Source: Frigoribacterium sp. PhB24 (GTDB lineage Bacteria > Actinomycetota > Actinomycetes > Actinomycetales > Microbacteriaceae). From it: a stretch of DNA of 64,000 bases. The notes under the pieces are model-generated. The model was not told where the DNA came from, searched no databases, and worked only from the letters and a program-made list of their open reading frames with translations. The translations under genes were made by a program, and so were the position numbers. The DNA lies in contig NZ_RKIC01000009.1 in NCBI RefSeq assembly GCF_003755185.1, forward strand, positions 558,001-622,000, read 5' to 3'. Positions 11,457 to 21,149 of the stretch are shown here, in pieces; positions within the stretch are counted from its first letter, which is position 1, and each line of letters opens with the position of its first letter.

Positions 11457-11717
11457 GTGGCAAACATCAAGTCGCAGATCAAGCGCATCGGCACCAACAA
11501 GAAGGCCCAGGACCGCAACCGCGCCGTCAAGAGCGAGCTCAAGACCGCCGTCCGCGCCACCCGCGAGGCCATCGCCGCCGGCGACAAGGACAAGGCCACC
11601 TCGGCTCTGCTCCTCGCGTCGAAGAAGCTCGACAAGGCCGCCAGCAAGGGCGTCATCCACCAGAACCAGGCCGCGAACCGCAAGTCGTCCATCGCGAAGC
11701 AGGTCGGCGCCCTCTAG
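11457..11717 (+). CDS. rpsT: 30S ribosomal protein S20
   Basis: Primary 16S rRNA-binding protein of the 30S subunit; 86 residues. The sequence is rich in lysine and alanine and keeps the family's N-terminus ([10 protein letters not shown]) and the long two-helix hairpin. The start is a GTG (VANIKSQIK), with a weak AGAAAG upstream. It has a good promoter at 11262-11290 and is followed by a strong hairpin at 11744-11785. Confidence 0.97.
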   Translation: MANIKSQIKRIGTNKKAQDRNRAVKSELKTAVRATREAIAAGDKDKATSALLLASKKLDKAASKGVIHQNQAANRKSSIAKQVGAL

Positions 11718-11743
11718 GCTCCCCCACCGAGCCCCCTGGCTCG

Positions 11744-11785
11744 ACGACGAAGGCCCCGTCTCGATCGAGACGGGGCCTTCGTCGT
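11744..11785. terminator. Bidirectional terminator, rpsT / holA
   Basis: A 42-base perfect palindrome (arms 11744-11764 and 11765-11785; core AAGGCCCCGTCTCGA and complement) between convergent genes. In practice the central four or more bases form the loop. The run after it is GC-rich, without a long T-tract. Confidence 0.85.
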
Positions 11786-11831
11786 ACCCGGCGACGGTCG
11801 CGGCGGCGACCAGAGGGTCAGGAGGCGCGGC

Positions 11832-12866
11832 TCACGACAAAAGCGCACCGCGCGTCGAGATCATGGTCACCATGCGCTCGAGCGCGTACACCGGATCGCG
11901 CTCGGCGCCCTTGACGGCCGCATCCGTCTCGGCGAGCAACTCGATGCACCGCCCCAACCCGTCCTCGGACCACCCGCGCAGGTCACGCTGTGCCCGCTCG
12001 ACCTGCCACGGGGCGAGGCCGAAGCGAGAGGCGAGCTGGCCCGAGCCGCCGTACGAGCCCTGCAGCTTGGCCATCGTGCGGATCTTCATCGCGAACGCCG
12101 CCACCACGGGGACGGGATCGGCTCCGGTCGACAGCGCGTGACGCAGCAGGACGAGGGCTTCGCCCTGGTGCCCGGCGATGGCCGCGTCGGCCACCTTGAA
12201 GGCGTTGGTCTCGACCCGGCCCGAGTAGTACTTCTCGACGGTCGCCTCGGTGATCTCGGCCGCCGCGTCGCTGATCAGCTGCTGACAGGCGCTGGCCAGT
12301 TCGGCCAGGTCGTCGTTGAAGGCCGTGACGAGGGCCCGCAGGGCCCCTTGCGAGATGCGTCGACGCTCGGCGGCGAACTCGGCCGCCGCGAACTCGAGCT
12401 TCTCGGTGTCTTTCTTGAGTTCGGCGCACACGACCTCGAGGCCGCCCCCGGTGCCGCCCCGGACGGCGTCGAGGAGTTTCTTGCCCCGGACCCCGCCACC
12501 GTGACGCAACACCAGGGTCGTGTCGTCGGCCGGCGTGTCGAGGTACCGGAGCGTCTCGGTGAGGAAGGCGTCGGTGCACTTCTCGACGTTCGAGACGCGG
12601 ATGAGACGCGGCTCGGCGAAGAGCGACGGGCTCGCCAGGGTCACGAGCTCGCCGGGCTGGTAGTGGTCGGCCTCGAGGTCGTGCACCTCGAGGCTGGGGT
12701 CTTCGGCGGCGAGCTGATCGCGCAACTGGCGCGACGCACGATCCGCGAGGAACTGCTCGGGCCCGCTCACCAGCACGACGGCCGCGGGCCGGATTTTGTC
12801 CCACCCCACCTGGTCGATCGCGACCGAGGCCTTCTTCGTCGTCTTGCCACTCGCTCGCGCTGCCAT
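11832..12866 (-). CDS. holA: DNA polymerase III subunit delta (HolA)
   Basis: Clamp-loader delta subunit that opens the beta clamp; 344 residues. It has the AAA+-like delta fold with AVVLVSGPEQFLADRA at residues 28-43, where the other clamp-loader subunits carry a P-loop, and the C-terminal collar domain (VADAAIAGHQGEALVLLRHAL). The ATG at 12866 has GAGAGG upstream. It follows comEC by 88 bases; holA after comEC is a widely conserved order. A copy of the dispersed CGCGCCTCCT motif (11820-11829) lies just before its stop, read on the plus strand. Confidence 0.93.
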   Translation of the reverse strand: MAARASGKTTKKASVAIDQVGWDKIRPAAVVLVSGPEQFLADRASRQLRDQLAAEDPSLEVHDLEADHYQPGELVTLASPSLFAEPRLIRVSNVEKCTDAFLTETLRYLDTPADDTTLVLRHGGGVRGKKLLDAVRGGTGGGLEVVCAELKKDTEKLEFAAAEFAAERRRISQGALRALVTAFNDDLAELASACQQLISDAAAEITEATVEKYYSGRVETNAFKVADAAIAGHQGEALVLLRHALSTGADPVPVVAAFAMKIRTMAKLQGSYGGSGQLASRFGLAPWQVERAQRDLRGWSEDGLGRCIELLAETDAAVKGAERDPVYALERMVTMISTRGALLS

Positions 12867-12954
12867 GCTGCCTCTCGGACGTCGTCCCACGCGCACGGGG
12901 CCCGCCGCGCCACCTCCGATGCTAGAGGACGCCACCGACGTGCCCGACGTGTCG

Positions 12955-15315
12955 TCACGGCCCCGGCGCCGCGTGCTCCCGCCAGATCCGCAGGCCGACG
13001 TCGCCGTCCCCACGAGCGACGGGCGTGACCGCGGTCTGACCGGCCTGGTCGCTGCGGACCACGACTCCCCCGCCGTGCCGGACCAGGTCGAGCGCGACGT
13101 CGGACGGGTGCCCGTACGAGTTGTCGGCACCCACGCCGATCAGGCCGACGCGAGCCGACACGCGCTCGTACAACTCGGCGTGCTGGTCCGCGGACCCGTG
13201 GTGTGAGACCTTGACGACGTCGACCGGTCCGAGCCCGTCGCCGCCGTCGGTCGACGAGAGCAGACGACGCTGCGCGGTCTCGCCGAGATCCCCGAGGTCG
13301 AGCAGCGAGAGGCATCCGACCCGGCAGGTCTCGCCGGGGTCGACGCGCAGCACAACGCTGGCGTCGTTGCCCGCCGGGGTCTCGGGAGGCGGCCAGAGCA
13401 GCCGCCACGTGAGGTCACCGAGGCGTCCCCGGATGCCGCCCTGCGCCTCCTGGATCTGGGCACCGCCGTCGCGCAGCGCCGTCACGACCTCGGTGTCGTC
13501 CGAACGCCCCACGGGCCCGACGAGGGCCGTGCCGACCCGGCCGACGACGGAGCCGACCGCCCCGACGTGGTCACGATCGAAGTGGGTGAGCACGAGCAGG
13601 TCGACGTGGCGCACGCCGAACGTCGAGAGGCATCGGTCGAGGGCGGCCTCGTCGTCGCCCACGTCGATCAGGGCGACCGCCGGACCGCTTCGGACGAGCA
13701 CGGCGTCGCCCTGCCCCACGTCGCACTGGGCGACGACCCAGCCGTCGGGCACGGAGGCGCGGGTCGCCAGGGTGCGCCCGCTCACGACCCCGACGGTCAC
13801 CACCAGGACGCTGACGAGCAGCGTCGTCGTGACCGCCCGCGTGCGACCCCGGGCCCGCGCGACCACCGCGACGACGACCAGCGCCGTCAGGCACACCAGG
13901 GAGGCGACGCCCGGCACCGAGGCGTCCCAATGGAGTCGGGTACCCGGCCACGTGGCCGCGGATCGGGCCACGGCGGCCACCCAGGACGAGGGCAGCCACG
14001 AGACCCAGGCGGCCACCGCCGCCGCCCCGGGCACCGAGGGCGCGAGAACGCAGGCGACGAGCCCGCCCAGGGTGGCCCCCGGAGCCGCGGGGCCGGCGAG
14101 CACGTTCGCCACGACGCCGTGCAGGGCGATGCTCGGTTCGAGCGCGAGCAGCACGGGTTGACAGGCGAGCTGCGCTGCCGCCGGCACGGCGAGGCCCGCC
14201 GCCACCGGTTCGGGCACGAGGCGCGACAGCAGGGTGGTCAGCGGACCACCGATCACCACCAGACCCGCCGTCGCGAGGACGGACAGGACGAAGGCGAGGT
14301 CGCGCGCCAGCCAGGGGTCGACGAACAACAGCCCGGCGACCGCCAGCGCGACGACGGGCACGCCCCCGATCGGCCGGGCGACGGCGAGGTGCACGAGCAC
14401 GAGCACGGCCATGACGGTGGCCCGGACGATGCTCGGCTCGGGCGTGACGAGCACGACGAACGCGACGAGGACGGCGACGGCCAGCGCGAGTCGCATCAGG
14501 CGAGGCAGCCTCAGCAGCGACCCGACGAACATGACGAGCGCGACGAGGACGGCGCAGTTGGAGCCGGACACGGCCGTCAGATGGCTGAGCGACGCTGCTT
14601 TCATGTCGATGTCGAGATCGTCGGGCACGCCCGAGGTGTCGCCGATCGCGAGGCCCGGCAGCAGGGCCCCGCCGTCCCCCGGCAGGCGCGCGGCGACGGT
14701 GCGGAAGGACGACCGCAATCCGTTCGACCACGCCGACGTCCCCCGGGGCTCGGCCCGGACGCCGAGCGGCCCGACCGCACCCCCCTCGAACGCGACCGAC
14801 TCGCCGTACCTCACGGGGCCCAACACGAGCCGGGCCGAGACCCGGGCGCCGATCTCGACCGGGTCGCGCCCCTCGAGTCGGGCACCGAACACCCGCACCG
14901 GCACCCGGGACCCGAGTGCCACGGCCCCCTGGCCGACATCGACCCGGTCGACGGACACCGTCGTCACGTCGGCCCGCCCCTCGACCCGGTCGAGCAGGCG
15001 CCCCTCGACGGTGATCGCGTGCCCGACCGACGATGTCAGACCCGCAGGGTGACGGCGGTCGTCGCGCACCGCCGCCTGAGCGGTGAGCCCGGCGCAGGCA
15101 CCGGCGCTGAGGGCGACGACCAGCAGTATCCGCCCCGCGGCCAGGACGCCCACCCGCGCCCCGACCACCAGTCCGACCGCGACGACGCACACCACGAGGG
15201 CCGCCCCAGCCACGACGGGCAGCAGCCCCGGCCGGATCGAACCCGCGGCGAGACCGGTCCAGGCCACGGCCACGGGTACGCCGAGCCGCAGGTCGAGGAC
15301 GCGACCCGGCGTCAC
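12955..15315 (-). CDS. comEC: ComEC/Rec2 competence protein
   Basis: Polytopic membrane channel that takes transforming single-stranded DNA across the membrane; 786 residues. Order: N-terminal helices and DUF4131 region (residues 1-200), the Competence domain with many helices (SHLTAVSGSNCAV and the SIVRATVMAVLVL region, residues about 230-500), and a C-terminal metallo-beta-lactamase-like domain (LTHFDRDHVGAVG, then VVKVSHHGSADQH). All domains are intact. The GTG at 15315 overlaps the comEA stop (GTGA). Whether this organism is competent is not shown. Confidence 0.93.
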   Translation of the reverse strand: MTPGRVLDLRLGVPVAVAWTGLAAGSIRPGLLPVVAGAALVVCVVAVGLVVGARVGVLAAGRILLVVALSAGACAGLTAQAAVRDDRRHPAGLTSSVGHAITVEGRLLDRVEGRADVTTVSVDRVDVGQGAVALGSRVPVRVFGARLEGRDPVEIGARVSARLVLGPVRYGESVAFEGGAVGPLGVRAEPRGTSAWSNGLRSSFRTVAARLPGDGGALLPGLAIGDTSGVPDDLDIDMKAASLSHLTAVSGSNCAVLVALVMFVGSLLRLPRLMRLALAVAVLVAFVVLVTPEPSIVRATVMAVLVLVHLAVARPIGGVPVVALAVAGLLFVDPWLARDLAFVLSVLATAGLVVIGGPLTTLLSRLVPEPVAAGLAVPAAAQLACQPVLLALEPSIALHGVVANVLAGPAAPGATLGGLVACVLAPSVPGAAAVAAWVSWLPSSWVAAVARSAATWPGTRLHWDASVPGVASLVCLTALVVVAVVARARGRTRAVTTTLLVSVLVVTVGVVSGRTLATRASVPDGWVVAQCDVGQGDAVLVRSGPAVALIDVGDDEAALDRCLSTFGVRHVDLLVLTHFDRDHVGAVGSVVGRVGTALVGPVGRSDDTEVVTALRDGGAQIQEAQGGIRGRLGDLTWRLLWPPPETPAGNDASVVLRVDPGETCRVGCLSLLDLGDLGETAQRRLLSSTDGGDGLGPVDVVKVSHHGSADQHAELYERVSARVGLIGVGADNSYGHPSDVALDLVRHGGGVVVRSDQAGQTAVTPVARGDGDVGLRIWREHAAPGP

Positions 15316-15998
15316 ACCCGCACCCGATCGCGGAGCTTCTCGAGCGTCTTCGGTCCGATGCCCGGCACCCCGAGGAGGTCGTCGACGCTCCGGAAGCGCC
15401 CGTTGTCGTCGCGCCAGGACAAGATCGCCGCCGCGGTCGCCGGCCCCACGCCGGGCAGCGTCCGCAACGCCGCGTCGTCCGCGAGGTTCAGGTCGACCGT
15501 CCCGCCGTCGCCGGCTCCACCCCCGGTCGCCGTGCCGTCCGTGGCCGCGCCTCCGCCAGCCGTGACCCCGTCGTCCACGGCCTCCCCCACGGCCGGCACC
15601 CGCAGTTGCTCGCCGTCGACCAGCACCCGCGCCAGGTTCACCGCCGCCTGGTCGGCATCCGCCGTGAACCCGCCGGCCGCGGAGACCACGTCGATCACGC
15701 GCGCGCCGAGGGGCAGCTCGAACAGCCCGGGTGAAGCGACCTGACCGTGCACGTGCACGAAGACGACCGGGTCACCCCCGGGAGGCGCGGTGCCGGCCCC
15801 CGCCCCGGCATCGGCCCCGGTGCCCGACTCGACGGACACGAGCTCGTCCGCCGCGCCTCCTCGGGTGGCGAACGCCGACACGGCGACGCTCACCGCCAGC
15901 ACGACGAAGAGCAGGACGACGACCGCGCCGAGCCCCACGCGCCACCTCGGACCGCCCGGCTCGGACGGGTCGACGGCGGTGCGGAAGCTGACGGTCAT
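15312..15998 (-). CDS. comEA: ComEA-type DNA-binding protein
   Basis: Membrane-anchored DNA receptor that passes DNA to ComEC; 228 residues. A single helix lies at residues 22-44, then a glycine- and alanine-rich linker, an SLBB-like domain (VFVHVHGQVASPGLF), and a C-terminal helix-hairpin-helix pair (LRTLPGVGPATAAAI and LLGVPGIGPKTLEKL). The ATG at 15998 lies eight bases after a minus-strand TACGGT, so it may be nearly leaderless. First gene of comEA-comEC-holA. Confidence 0.92.
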   Translation of the reverse strand: MTVSFRTAVDPSEPGGPRWRVGLGAVVVLLFVVLAVSVAVSAFATRGGAADELVSVESGTGADAGAGAGTAPPGGDPVVFVHVHGQVASPGLFELPLGARVIDVVSAAGGFTADADQAAVNLARVLVDGEQLRVPAVGEAVDDGVTAGGGAATDGTATGGGAGDGGTVDLNLADDAALRTLPGVGPATAAAILSWRDDNGRFRSVDDLLGVPGIGPKTLEKLRDRVRV

Positions 15999-16006
15999 GA
16001 CCCGTC

Positions 16007-16012
16007 ACCGTA
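16007..16012 (-). promoter_or_regulatory. -10-like hexamer upstream of comEA
   Basis: TACGGT on the minus strand, eight bases before the comEA ATG. Spacing is at the edge of the pattern. Confidence 0.3.
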
Positions 16013-16040
16013 CGGACACGGTCGGGCCCACGGAGACGAC

Positions 16041-16072
16041 GTCGGCCGCCCTGGGGAACCAGGACGGCCGAC
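16041..16072 (-). terminator. Terminator of leuS
   Basis: Arms 16041-16054 and 16059-16072 (GTCGGCCGCCCTGG and CCAGGACGGCCGAC) pair with one mismatch around a GGAA tetraloop. It lies 33 bases past the leuS stop and upstream of comEA. No T-tract. Confidence 0.7.
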
Positions 16073-16104
16073 GACGGGTGGGGACGAGACGCGCCCCGGG
16101 GCGG

Positions 16105-18729
16105 CTACTTCACCGCGATGTTCACCAGACGGGGCGCCCGCACGATGACGTTGACGATCTGCTTGTCGCCGATCGCGCGCTGCACGGCACCGGAGTCGCG
16201 GGCCAGCGCCTCGAGCTCGTCCGAGGTGATCTTGGGCGACACCTCGAGCCGGTCGCGCACCTTGCCGTTGACCTGGACGACCGCGGTGACGCTCGTCTCG
16301 ACGAGCAGCGTCGGGTCGGCCTTGCGCCAGCCGTAGGTGGCGATCGCACCGCCGTCGTAGCCGAGCTTCTCCCACATCTCGGAGGCCGTGTAGGGAGCGA
16401 ACAGCGACAGACCGAGAGCGACGGTCTCGGTCGCCTCGCGCACGGCCGGGTCGGACGCGCCGGGCCCCGAGTCGATCGCCTTGCGCACGGCGTTCGTGAG
16501 CTCCATCAGGCGGGCGACGACGACGTTGTACTTGAACGCCTCGCTGAGCCCCGGGGCCTCGGCGAGGAATCGGTGCGTCACGCGGCGCAGGGCCTGGTCT
16601 CCGTCGGCCCAGACCACGTCCGGCGAGCTGTCGACGTCGCTCGCGAGACGGAAGGCCCGGGCCAGGAACTTGGCCGAGCCGGCGGGCGAGACGTCGGCCC
16701 AGTCGATGTCGTCCTCGGGCGGGCCGGCGAAGGCCATGGTCAGGCGGATGGCGTCGACGCCGTGCTTGTCGATCTCGTCCGAGAGGCTGACGACGTTGCC
16801 CTTGCTCTTGCTCATCTTCGCACCGTCCTGCAGCACCATGCCCTGGTTCAGCAGCGCGCTGAAGGGCTCGGTGAAGTCGACGTGGCCGAGGTCGAAGAGC
16901 ACCTTGGTGATGAAGCGCGCGTAGAGCAGGTGCAGGATGGCGTGCTCGACGCCTCCGACGTACTGGTCGACCGGGGCCCACTTGCTGGCCTGGGCCGGGT
17001 CGAAGGCCCGGTCGGAGTCGGTCGGGTCGAGGAACCGCAGGAAGTACCACGAGCTGTCGACGAAGGTGTCCATCGTGTCGGCGTCGCGGCGCGCCGGCGA
17101 CCCGTCGCGCGGGTCGGGCACGTTCACCCAGTCCTCGGCGGCACCGAGCGGCGAGCTGCCCTTGGGCTTGAGGTCGAGCCCCTCGGTGGACGGCAGCCGG
17201 ACCGGCAGCTCGTCGTAGGGCACCGGCACCTCGACGCCGTCGGCGCCGTGCACGATCGGGATGGGCGTGCCCCAGAATCGCTGGCGCGAGATCAGCCAGT
17301 CGCGGAGGCGGTACGTCTTGGCCGCCTTGCCGTCGCCGGAGGCCTCGAGCAGCTCGACGACGCGCTTGATCGCGTTCGACTTGCTGAGGCCGGTCAGGGC
17401 GCCCGAGTTCATCAGTCGGCCGTCGCCGGTCAGGGCCACGCCCGTCTCGCGGGGGTTCAGGTCGGGCAGGTCGTCGGGCAGGATCGCCTGGCCGTCCTCG
17501 TCGAGCTCGAGCTTGGGGATGACACCCGTGACGGGTGCGTTCGTGTCGACCACGACGCGCACGGGCAGGTCGTACTTGCGGGCGAAGTCGAGGTCGCGCT
17601 GGTCGTGCGCGGGCACGGCCATGACCGCCCCGTGGCCGTAGTCGGCCAGCACGTAGTCGGCGGCCCAGACCGGCATCGGGTCGCCGGTGAGCGGGTTGAC
17701 CGCCACCCGGCCGAGCGGCACGCCGGTCTTGGGGCGCTCGCTCGACTGGCGCTCGATCTCGGTGGCCTTCTGCACCTCGACGAGGTACTCGGCGAAGGTC
17801 GCCTTGACGTCGTCCGTCGCGTCGGCGACGAGCTCGGCGGCCAGGTCGGAGTCGGGGGCGACGACCATGAAGGTCGCCCCGTACAGGGTGTCGGGCCGCG
17901 TGGTGAACACCGTGACCCTCTCGTCGCGGCCCTCGACCGTGAAGTGCACGTCGGCACCGATCGAGCGGCCGATCCAGTTGCGCTGCATGTTGAGCACCTT
18001 GGTCGGCCAGCGACCCTCGAGCTGGTTGAGGTCGTCGAGCAGGCGGTCGGCGTAGTCGGTGATCTTGAAGTACCACTGCGTCAGCTTCTTCTTGACCACG
18101 ACGGCACCCGACCGGTCGCTGGTGCCGTCGGGCAGCACCTGCTCGTTGGCGAGCACGGTCTGGTCGACCGGGTCCCAGTTGACCCAGCTGTCTTTCCGGT
18201 AGGCCAGACCCTTCTTGTACATCTCGAGGAACAGCCACTGGTTCCACTTGTAGTACTCGGGATCGCTCGTGTGCAGCACCCGGCTCCAGTCGAACGACGG
18301 GGCGTAGAGCTTCATGCTCTGCTTCTGCTGCGCGATGTTGGCGTAGGTCCACTCGCGGGGGTCGACGCCGCGCTTGATGGCCGCGTTCTCGGCGGGCAGC
18401 CCGAAGCTGTCCCAGCCGATCGGGTGCAGCACGTTGAAGCCCTGCTGGCGCCAGTACCGCGTCACCATGTCGCCGAGCGCATACTGCTCGGCGTGACCCA
18501 TGTGCAGGTCGCCCGAGGGGTACGGGAACATGTCGAGGATGTACTTGCGCGGGCGCTTGTCGTCGGGGTCGACGACGAACGGCTGCTCGGCGTCCCACCG
18601 GGCCTGCCACTTCTCTTGCAGGCGGGCGACGTCGTACTCGCGTTCGGGCAGGCCGTCGTGGGGCGGGGTGGCCGGGGAGGCGTCGGTCGCGGTCGTGTCG
18701 TGCTCGTGTGCCACGGGGCTCTCATTCAC
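16105..18729 (-). CDS. leuS: Leucyl-tRNA synthetase
   Basis: Charges tRNA-Leu; class I synthetase, 874 residues. [16 protein letters not shown] carries the HIGH signature as HMGH, and KMSKSKGN is the KMSKS loop near residue 620. The editing domain (CP1) lies between ([13 protein letters not shown]). The start used is GTG 18729; a second GTG 15 bases downstream has a GAGAG before it and is an alternative that removes five residues. The gene is followed by a hairpin terminator. Confidence 0.96.
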   Translation of the reverse strand: MNESPVAHEHDTTATDASPATPPHDGLPEREYDVARLQEKWQARWDAEQPFVVDPDDKRPRKYILDMFPYPSGDLHMGHAEQYALGDMVTRYWRQQGFNVLHPIGWDSFGLPAENAAIKRGVDPREWTYANIAQQKQSMKLYAPSFDWSRVLHTSDPEYYKWNQWLFLEMYKKGLAYRKDSWVNWDPVDQTVLANEQVLPDGTSDRSGAVVVKKKLTQWYFKITDYADRLLDDLNQLEGRWPTKVLNMQRNWIGRSIGADVHFTVEGRDERVTVFTTRPDTLYGATFMVVAPDSDLAAELVADATDDVKATFAEYLVEVQKATEIERQSSERPKTGVPLGRVAVNPLTGDPMPVWAADYVLADYGHGAVMAVPAHDQRDLDFARKYDLPVRVVVDTNAPVTGVIPKLELDEDGQAILPDDLPDLNPRETGVALTGDGRLMNSGALTGLSKSNAIKRVVELLEASGDGKAAKTYRLRDWLISRQRFWGTPIPIVHGADGVEVPVPYDELPVRLPSTEGLDLKPKGSSPLGAAEDWVNVPDPRDGSPARRDADTMDTFVDSSWYFLRFLDPTDSDRAFDPAQASKWAPVDQYVGGVEHAILHLLYARFITKVLFDLGHVDFTEPFSALLNQGMVLQDGAKMSKSKGNVVSLSDEIDKHGVDAIRLTMAFAGPPEDDIDWADVSPAGSAKFLARAFRLASDVDSSPDVVWADGDQALRRVTHRFLAEAPGLSEAFKYNVVVARLMELTNAVRKAIDSGPGASDPAVREATETVALGLSLFAPYTASEMWEKLGYDGGAIATYGWRKADPTLLVETSVTAVVQVNGKVRDRLEVSPKITSDELEALARDSGAVQRAIGDKQIVNVIVRAPRLVNIAVK

Positions 18730-18831
18730 TGCTGGCAGTCGGTGCGGTGGGCGCGGACCGCCCGCGCGAGGGCACGGCGACGTGCGCTGGGCTCAGCGAT
18801 CCTCGCCAAGGCTACCGAACGGCGCGCCCGG

Positions 18832-20256
18832 TCACGACATGCGCACCGGGGCCCCGTCGGCGGCCCGGACGCCGAGCACGGCGAGGAGGGCCGCCGCTTT
18901 GAGCTCGACCTCGTCCCGCTCGTCGACCGGCGTCGACGAGATCGTGATGCCGCCGCCCACCCCGACGCGCGCCCCGGCCGGTCGCGCGGGCCGTCCCCCG
19001 GTCGCCGACCGGGCACCTTGCACGACGATCGTCCTGATGGTCATGGCCAGGCTGGCCGAGCCGTCCCGACCGAGCCAGCCGACGGCGCCCGAGTACACGC
19101 CCCGCGGCGCCCCCTCGAGGTCGGCGAGCAGCTCGACGGCGCGACGTTTCGGGGCGCCGGTCATCGACCCGGCCGGGAACGCCGCCTCGACGACGTCGGC
19201 CGCCGTGCGCCCCGCCGCGAGCCGGGCCCTGACCGTGCTGACGAGCTGATGGACGTGCTCGTACGAGTGCACGGCGAGCAGCTCGGACACCTCGACCGTG
19301 CCGAGTCGGGCCACCCGGGCGAGATCGTTGCGGACCAGGTCGACGATCATGACGTTCTCGGCGCGCTCCTTCTCGCTCTCGACGAGTTCTCGCGCGAGCG
19401 CGGGGTCGTCGGCGCCCGACCCGCGGCGTCGCGTGCCCTTGATCGGCGACGACGACACCAGACCGTCGGTCGTCACCTCGACGAACGACTCGGGCGACGC
19501 CCCGACGACGGCGACGTCGCCGAGGCGTACGAACGACGCGTACGGTGCCGGCGAGGAGCGCCGGAGGCGCGCGAAGGCCTCGAGCGCGTCCACCGGCCCG
19601 ACGACGTCGACCGCCGTGGTCAGGCAGAGCTGGTACGCCTCGCCGGCCGCGATGGCGCGGCGGCAGCGCTCGATCAGGTCGAGGTACTCGTCGGGACGGT
19701 GCCGCCAACGCACGTCGGCCGGAGAGGACTTGGACGAGGAGGCGCGGATCGGCCCGGGCGCCGGGGGCTCGAGCGGCACGTCGGCCCAGGCCTCGGCCAG
19801 CGAGGGGGCCCACGGGTCGCCGGCACGGGCCACGGCCTCGACGGACCGTGCGGCGTGGTCGAAGACCAGGGCCCGGTCGACGTCGAGCAGAGCGAGGTCG
19901 GGGGCGTCTCCGGCGGCGGCGACGGTGGAGGCGGTGGCCGCCGGGCGATGTCCCTCGGTGGCGTCGCGGTCCAGCAGCCGGCAGCCGAATCCGTAGCCGA
20001 GCCAGCCGGCCCAGCCGAGCGGGTGGCTGTCGGGTTCGACGTCGACCAGGTCGTCGCGCACCGCTTGCCATAGCCTGTCGGCGCCGCCGTCGCGGAAGTC
20101 ACCCGTCGCGGCCCGACCCCACCCGACGATCGAACGCCCGCCGACGGCGTCCACGCCGGCGTCTCGCCAGACCACGTCACCCGTCGCGGCCAGGTGCCGG
20201 ACGACGGATTCGGGGTCGCGCCACGGCAGGGAGGATCGGACGACCGCGGGGCGCAT
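18832..20256 (-). CDS. pabB: Aminodeoxychorismate synthase component I
   Basis: Converts chorismate plus ammonia to 4-amino-4-deoxychorismate for folate synthesis; 474 residues. The chorismate-binding domain shows SSPIKGTRRRG, ERAENVMIVDLVRNDLAR, FPAGSMTGAPKRRA and GVGGGITISS. The lysine of PIKG is the mark of PabB rather than TrpE (which has an alanine there). A glutamine amidotransferase partner (PabA) is not encoded here. Start ATG 20256, seven bases after a minus-strand TAGGAT. It is divergent from pabC across only 32 bases. Confidence 0.9.
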   Translation of the reverse strand: MRPAVVRSSLPWRDPESVVRHLAATGDVVWRDAGVDAVGGRSIVGWGRAATGDFRDGGADRLWQAVRDDLVDVEPDSHPLGWAGWLGYGFGCRLLDRDATEGHRPAATASTVAAAGDAPDLALLDVDRALVFDHAARSVEAVARAGDPWAPSLAEAWADVPLEPPAPGPIRASSSKSSPADVRWRHRPDEYLDLIERCRRAIAAGEAYQLCLTTAVDVVGPVDALEAFARLRRSSPAPYASFVRLGDVAVVGASPESFVEVTTDGLVSSSPIKGTRRRGSGADDPALARELVESEKERAENVMIVDLVRNDLARVARLGTVEVSELLAVHSYEHVHQLVSTVRARLAAGRTAADVVEAAFPAGSMTGAPKRRAVELLADLEGAPRGVYSGAVGWLGRDGSASLAMTIRTIVVQGARSATGGRPARPAGARVGVGGGITISSTPVDERDEVELKAAALLAVLGVRAADGAPVRMS

Positions 20257-20263
20257 ACCCTTG

Positions 20264-20269
20264 ATCCTA
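20264..20269 (-). promoter_or_regulatory. -10 hexamer of pabB
   Basis: TAGGAT on the minus strand, then CAAGGGT, then ATG 20256. This predicts a leaderless or near-leaderless pabB mRNA, though AAGGG could also act as a weak ribosome-binding site. Confidence 0.4.
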
Positions 20270-20288
20270 TGAGCGGACCCCCCACCCG

Positions 20289-21116
20289 ATGAGTGCCGAG
20301 CGGCCGCGAGGCGACGTGCTGCACGTCTGGCAGGGCGACGAGCTGTCGACGGGTGGGAGCGAGGCGGGGGTCGAGGCCGACCCGCGCCTCCTGGTCGCCG
20401 ACTCGTGGCTGGTCGACGACGGCTCGGTGCTCGCGCTCGACGTGCACCGCGATCGGTTCGCCGGCTCGGTCGCCGGGGTGCCCGCCGGGCCCGACGCGGA
20501 CGAGGTCTCGGCGTTCTGGGCCGCCACCGTCGCGACGCTGCCCCGGACGGGAGCATGGTTCCCCCGGGTCGAGCTCGTCGCCGGCGACGCGGGCGACCGG
20601 CCCGGGCGCGCACGGCTGCAGCTGCGCCTCCGCCCCGCTCCCCCGCGCCGTCGCTCGGCCGTCCTCGCCACGGCCGCACGTGATCCCCGCACGCAGCCCA
20701 CGGTCAAGGGCCCCGACCTCGCGACCCTCGGTTCGCTCGTCGCCGAGGCCAGGGCCCGGGGGGCCGACGAGGCCGTGCTGCTCTCGCCCGAGGGCCACGT
20801 CGTCGAGGGCGCCTGGAGCTCGATCGTCTGGTGGCGTGGCGACGCCCTCTGCCTGCCCGCGGACGACCTGCCCCGCCTGCCGGGCGTCACGGTCCGCAGC
20901 CTGACGACCTTGGCCGCCGTCCTCGGCGTCGACGTGTTGCACGACCGCACCCGGCCGGACGAGCTCGACGGGTTCGAGGTCTGGAGCCTCGGCGCGTTGC
21001 ACGGCATCCGCATCGCCACCGGCTGGATCGACGGCCCGGCTCCGGCCGAGGAGCCCGGACGACTCGCCCTCTGGCGTGCGCGACTCGATCGTCTGCGTCG
21101 ACCGATCGACGCCTGA
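20289..21116 (+). CDS. pabC: Aminodeoxychorismate lyase-like class IV aminotransferase
   Basis: PLP enzyme of fold type IV, 275 residues. The context next to pabB suggests 4-amino-4-deoxychorismate lyase (release of p-aminobenzoate and pyruvate). TQPTVKGPDLATLGSL supplies the likely PLP lysine (residue about 139), followed by GADEAVLLSPEGHVVEGAWSS, matching the family's E-G-x-x-S/T-N region but ending in WSS in place of the usual TSN. Function as lyase rather than as branched-chain aminotransferase rests on the pairing with pabB. Confidence 0.78.
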   Translation: MSAERPRGDVLHVWQGDELSTGGSEAGVEADPRLLVADSWLVDDGSVLALDVHRDRFAGSVAGVPAGPDADEVSAFWAATVATLPRTGAWFPRVELVAGDAGDRPGRARLQLRLRPAPPRRRSAVLATAARDPRTQPTVKGPDLATLGSLVAEARARGADEAVLLSPEGHVVEGAWSSIVWWRGDALCLPADDLPRLPGVTVRSLTTLAAVLGVDVLHDRTRPDELDGFEVWSLGALHGIRIATGWIDGPAPAEEPGRLALWRARLDRLRRPIDA

Positions 21117-21149
21117 CCGCGCCTCGGCGACGACCGGGACGTCGGGTCG

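Noticed and set aside
15790-20073. Very long open frame (1427 codons) on the plus strand across leuS and pabB
   Set aside because: It is antisense to genes with clear motifs (leuS HMGH and KMSKS), has no family resemblance, and is what 70% GC DNA produces by chance.
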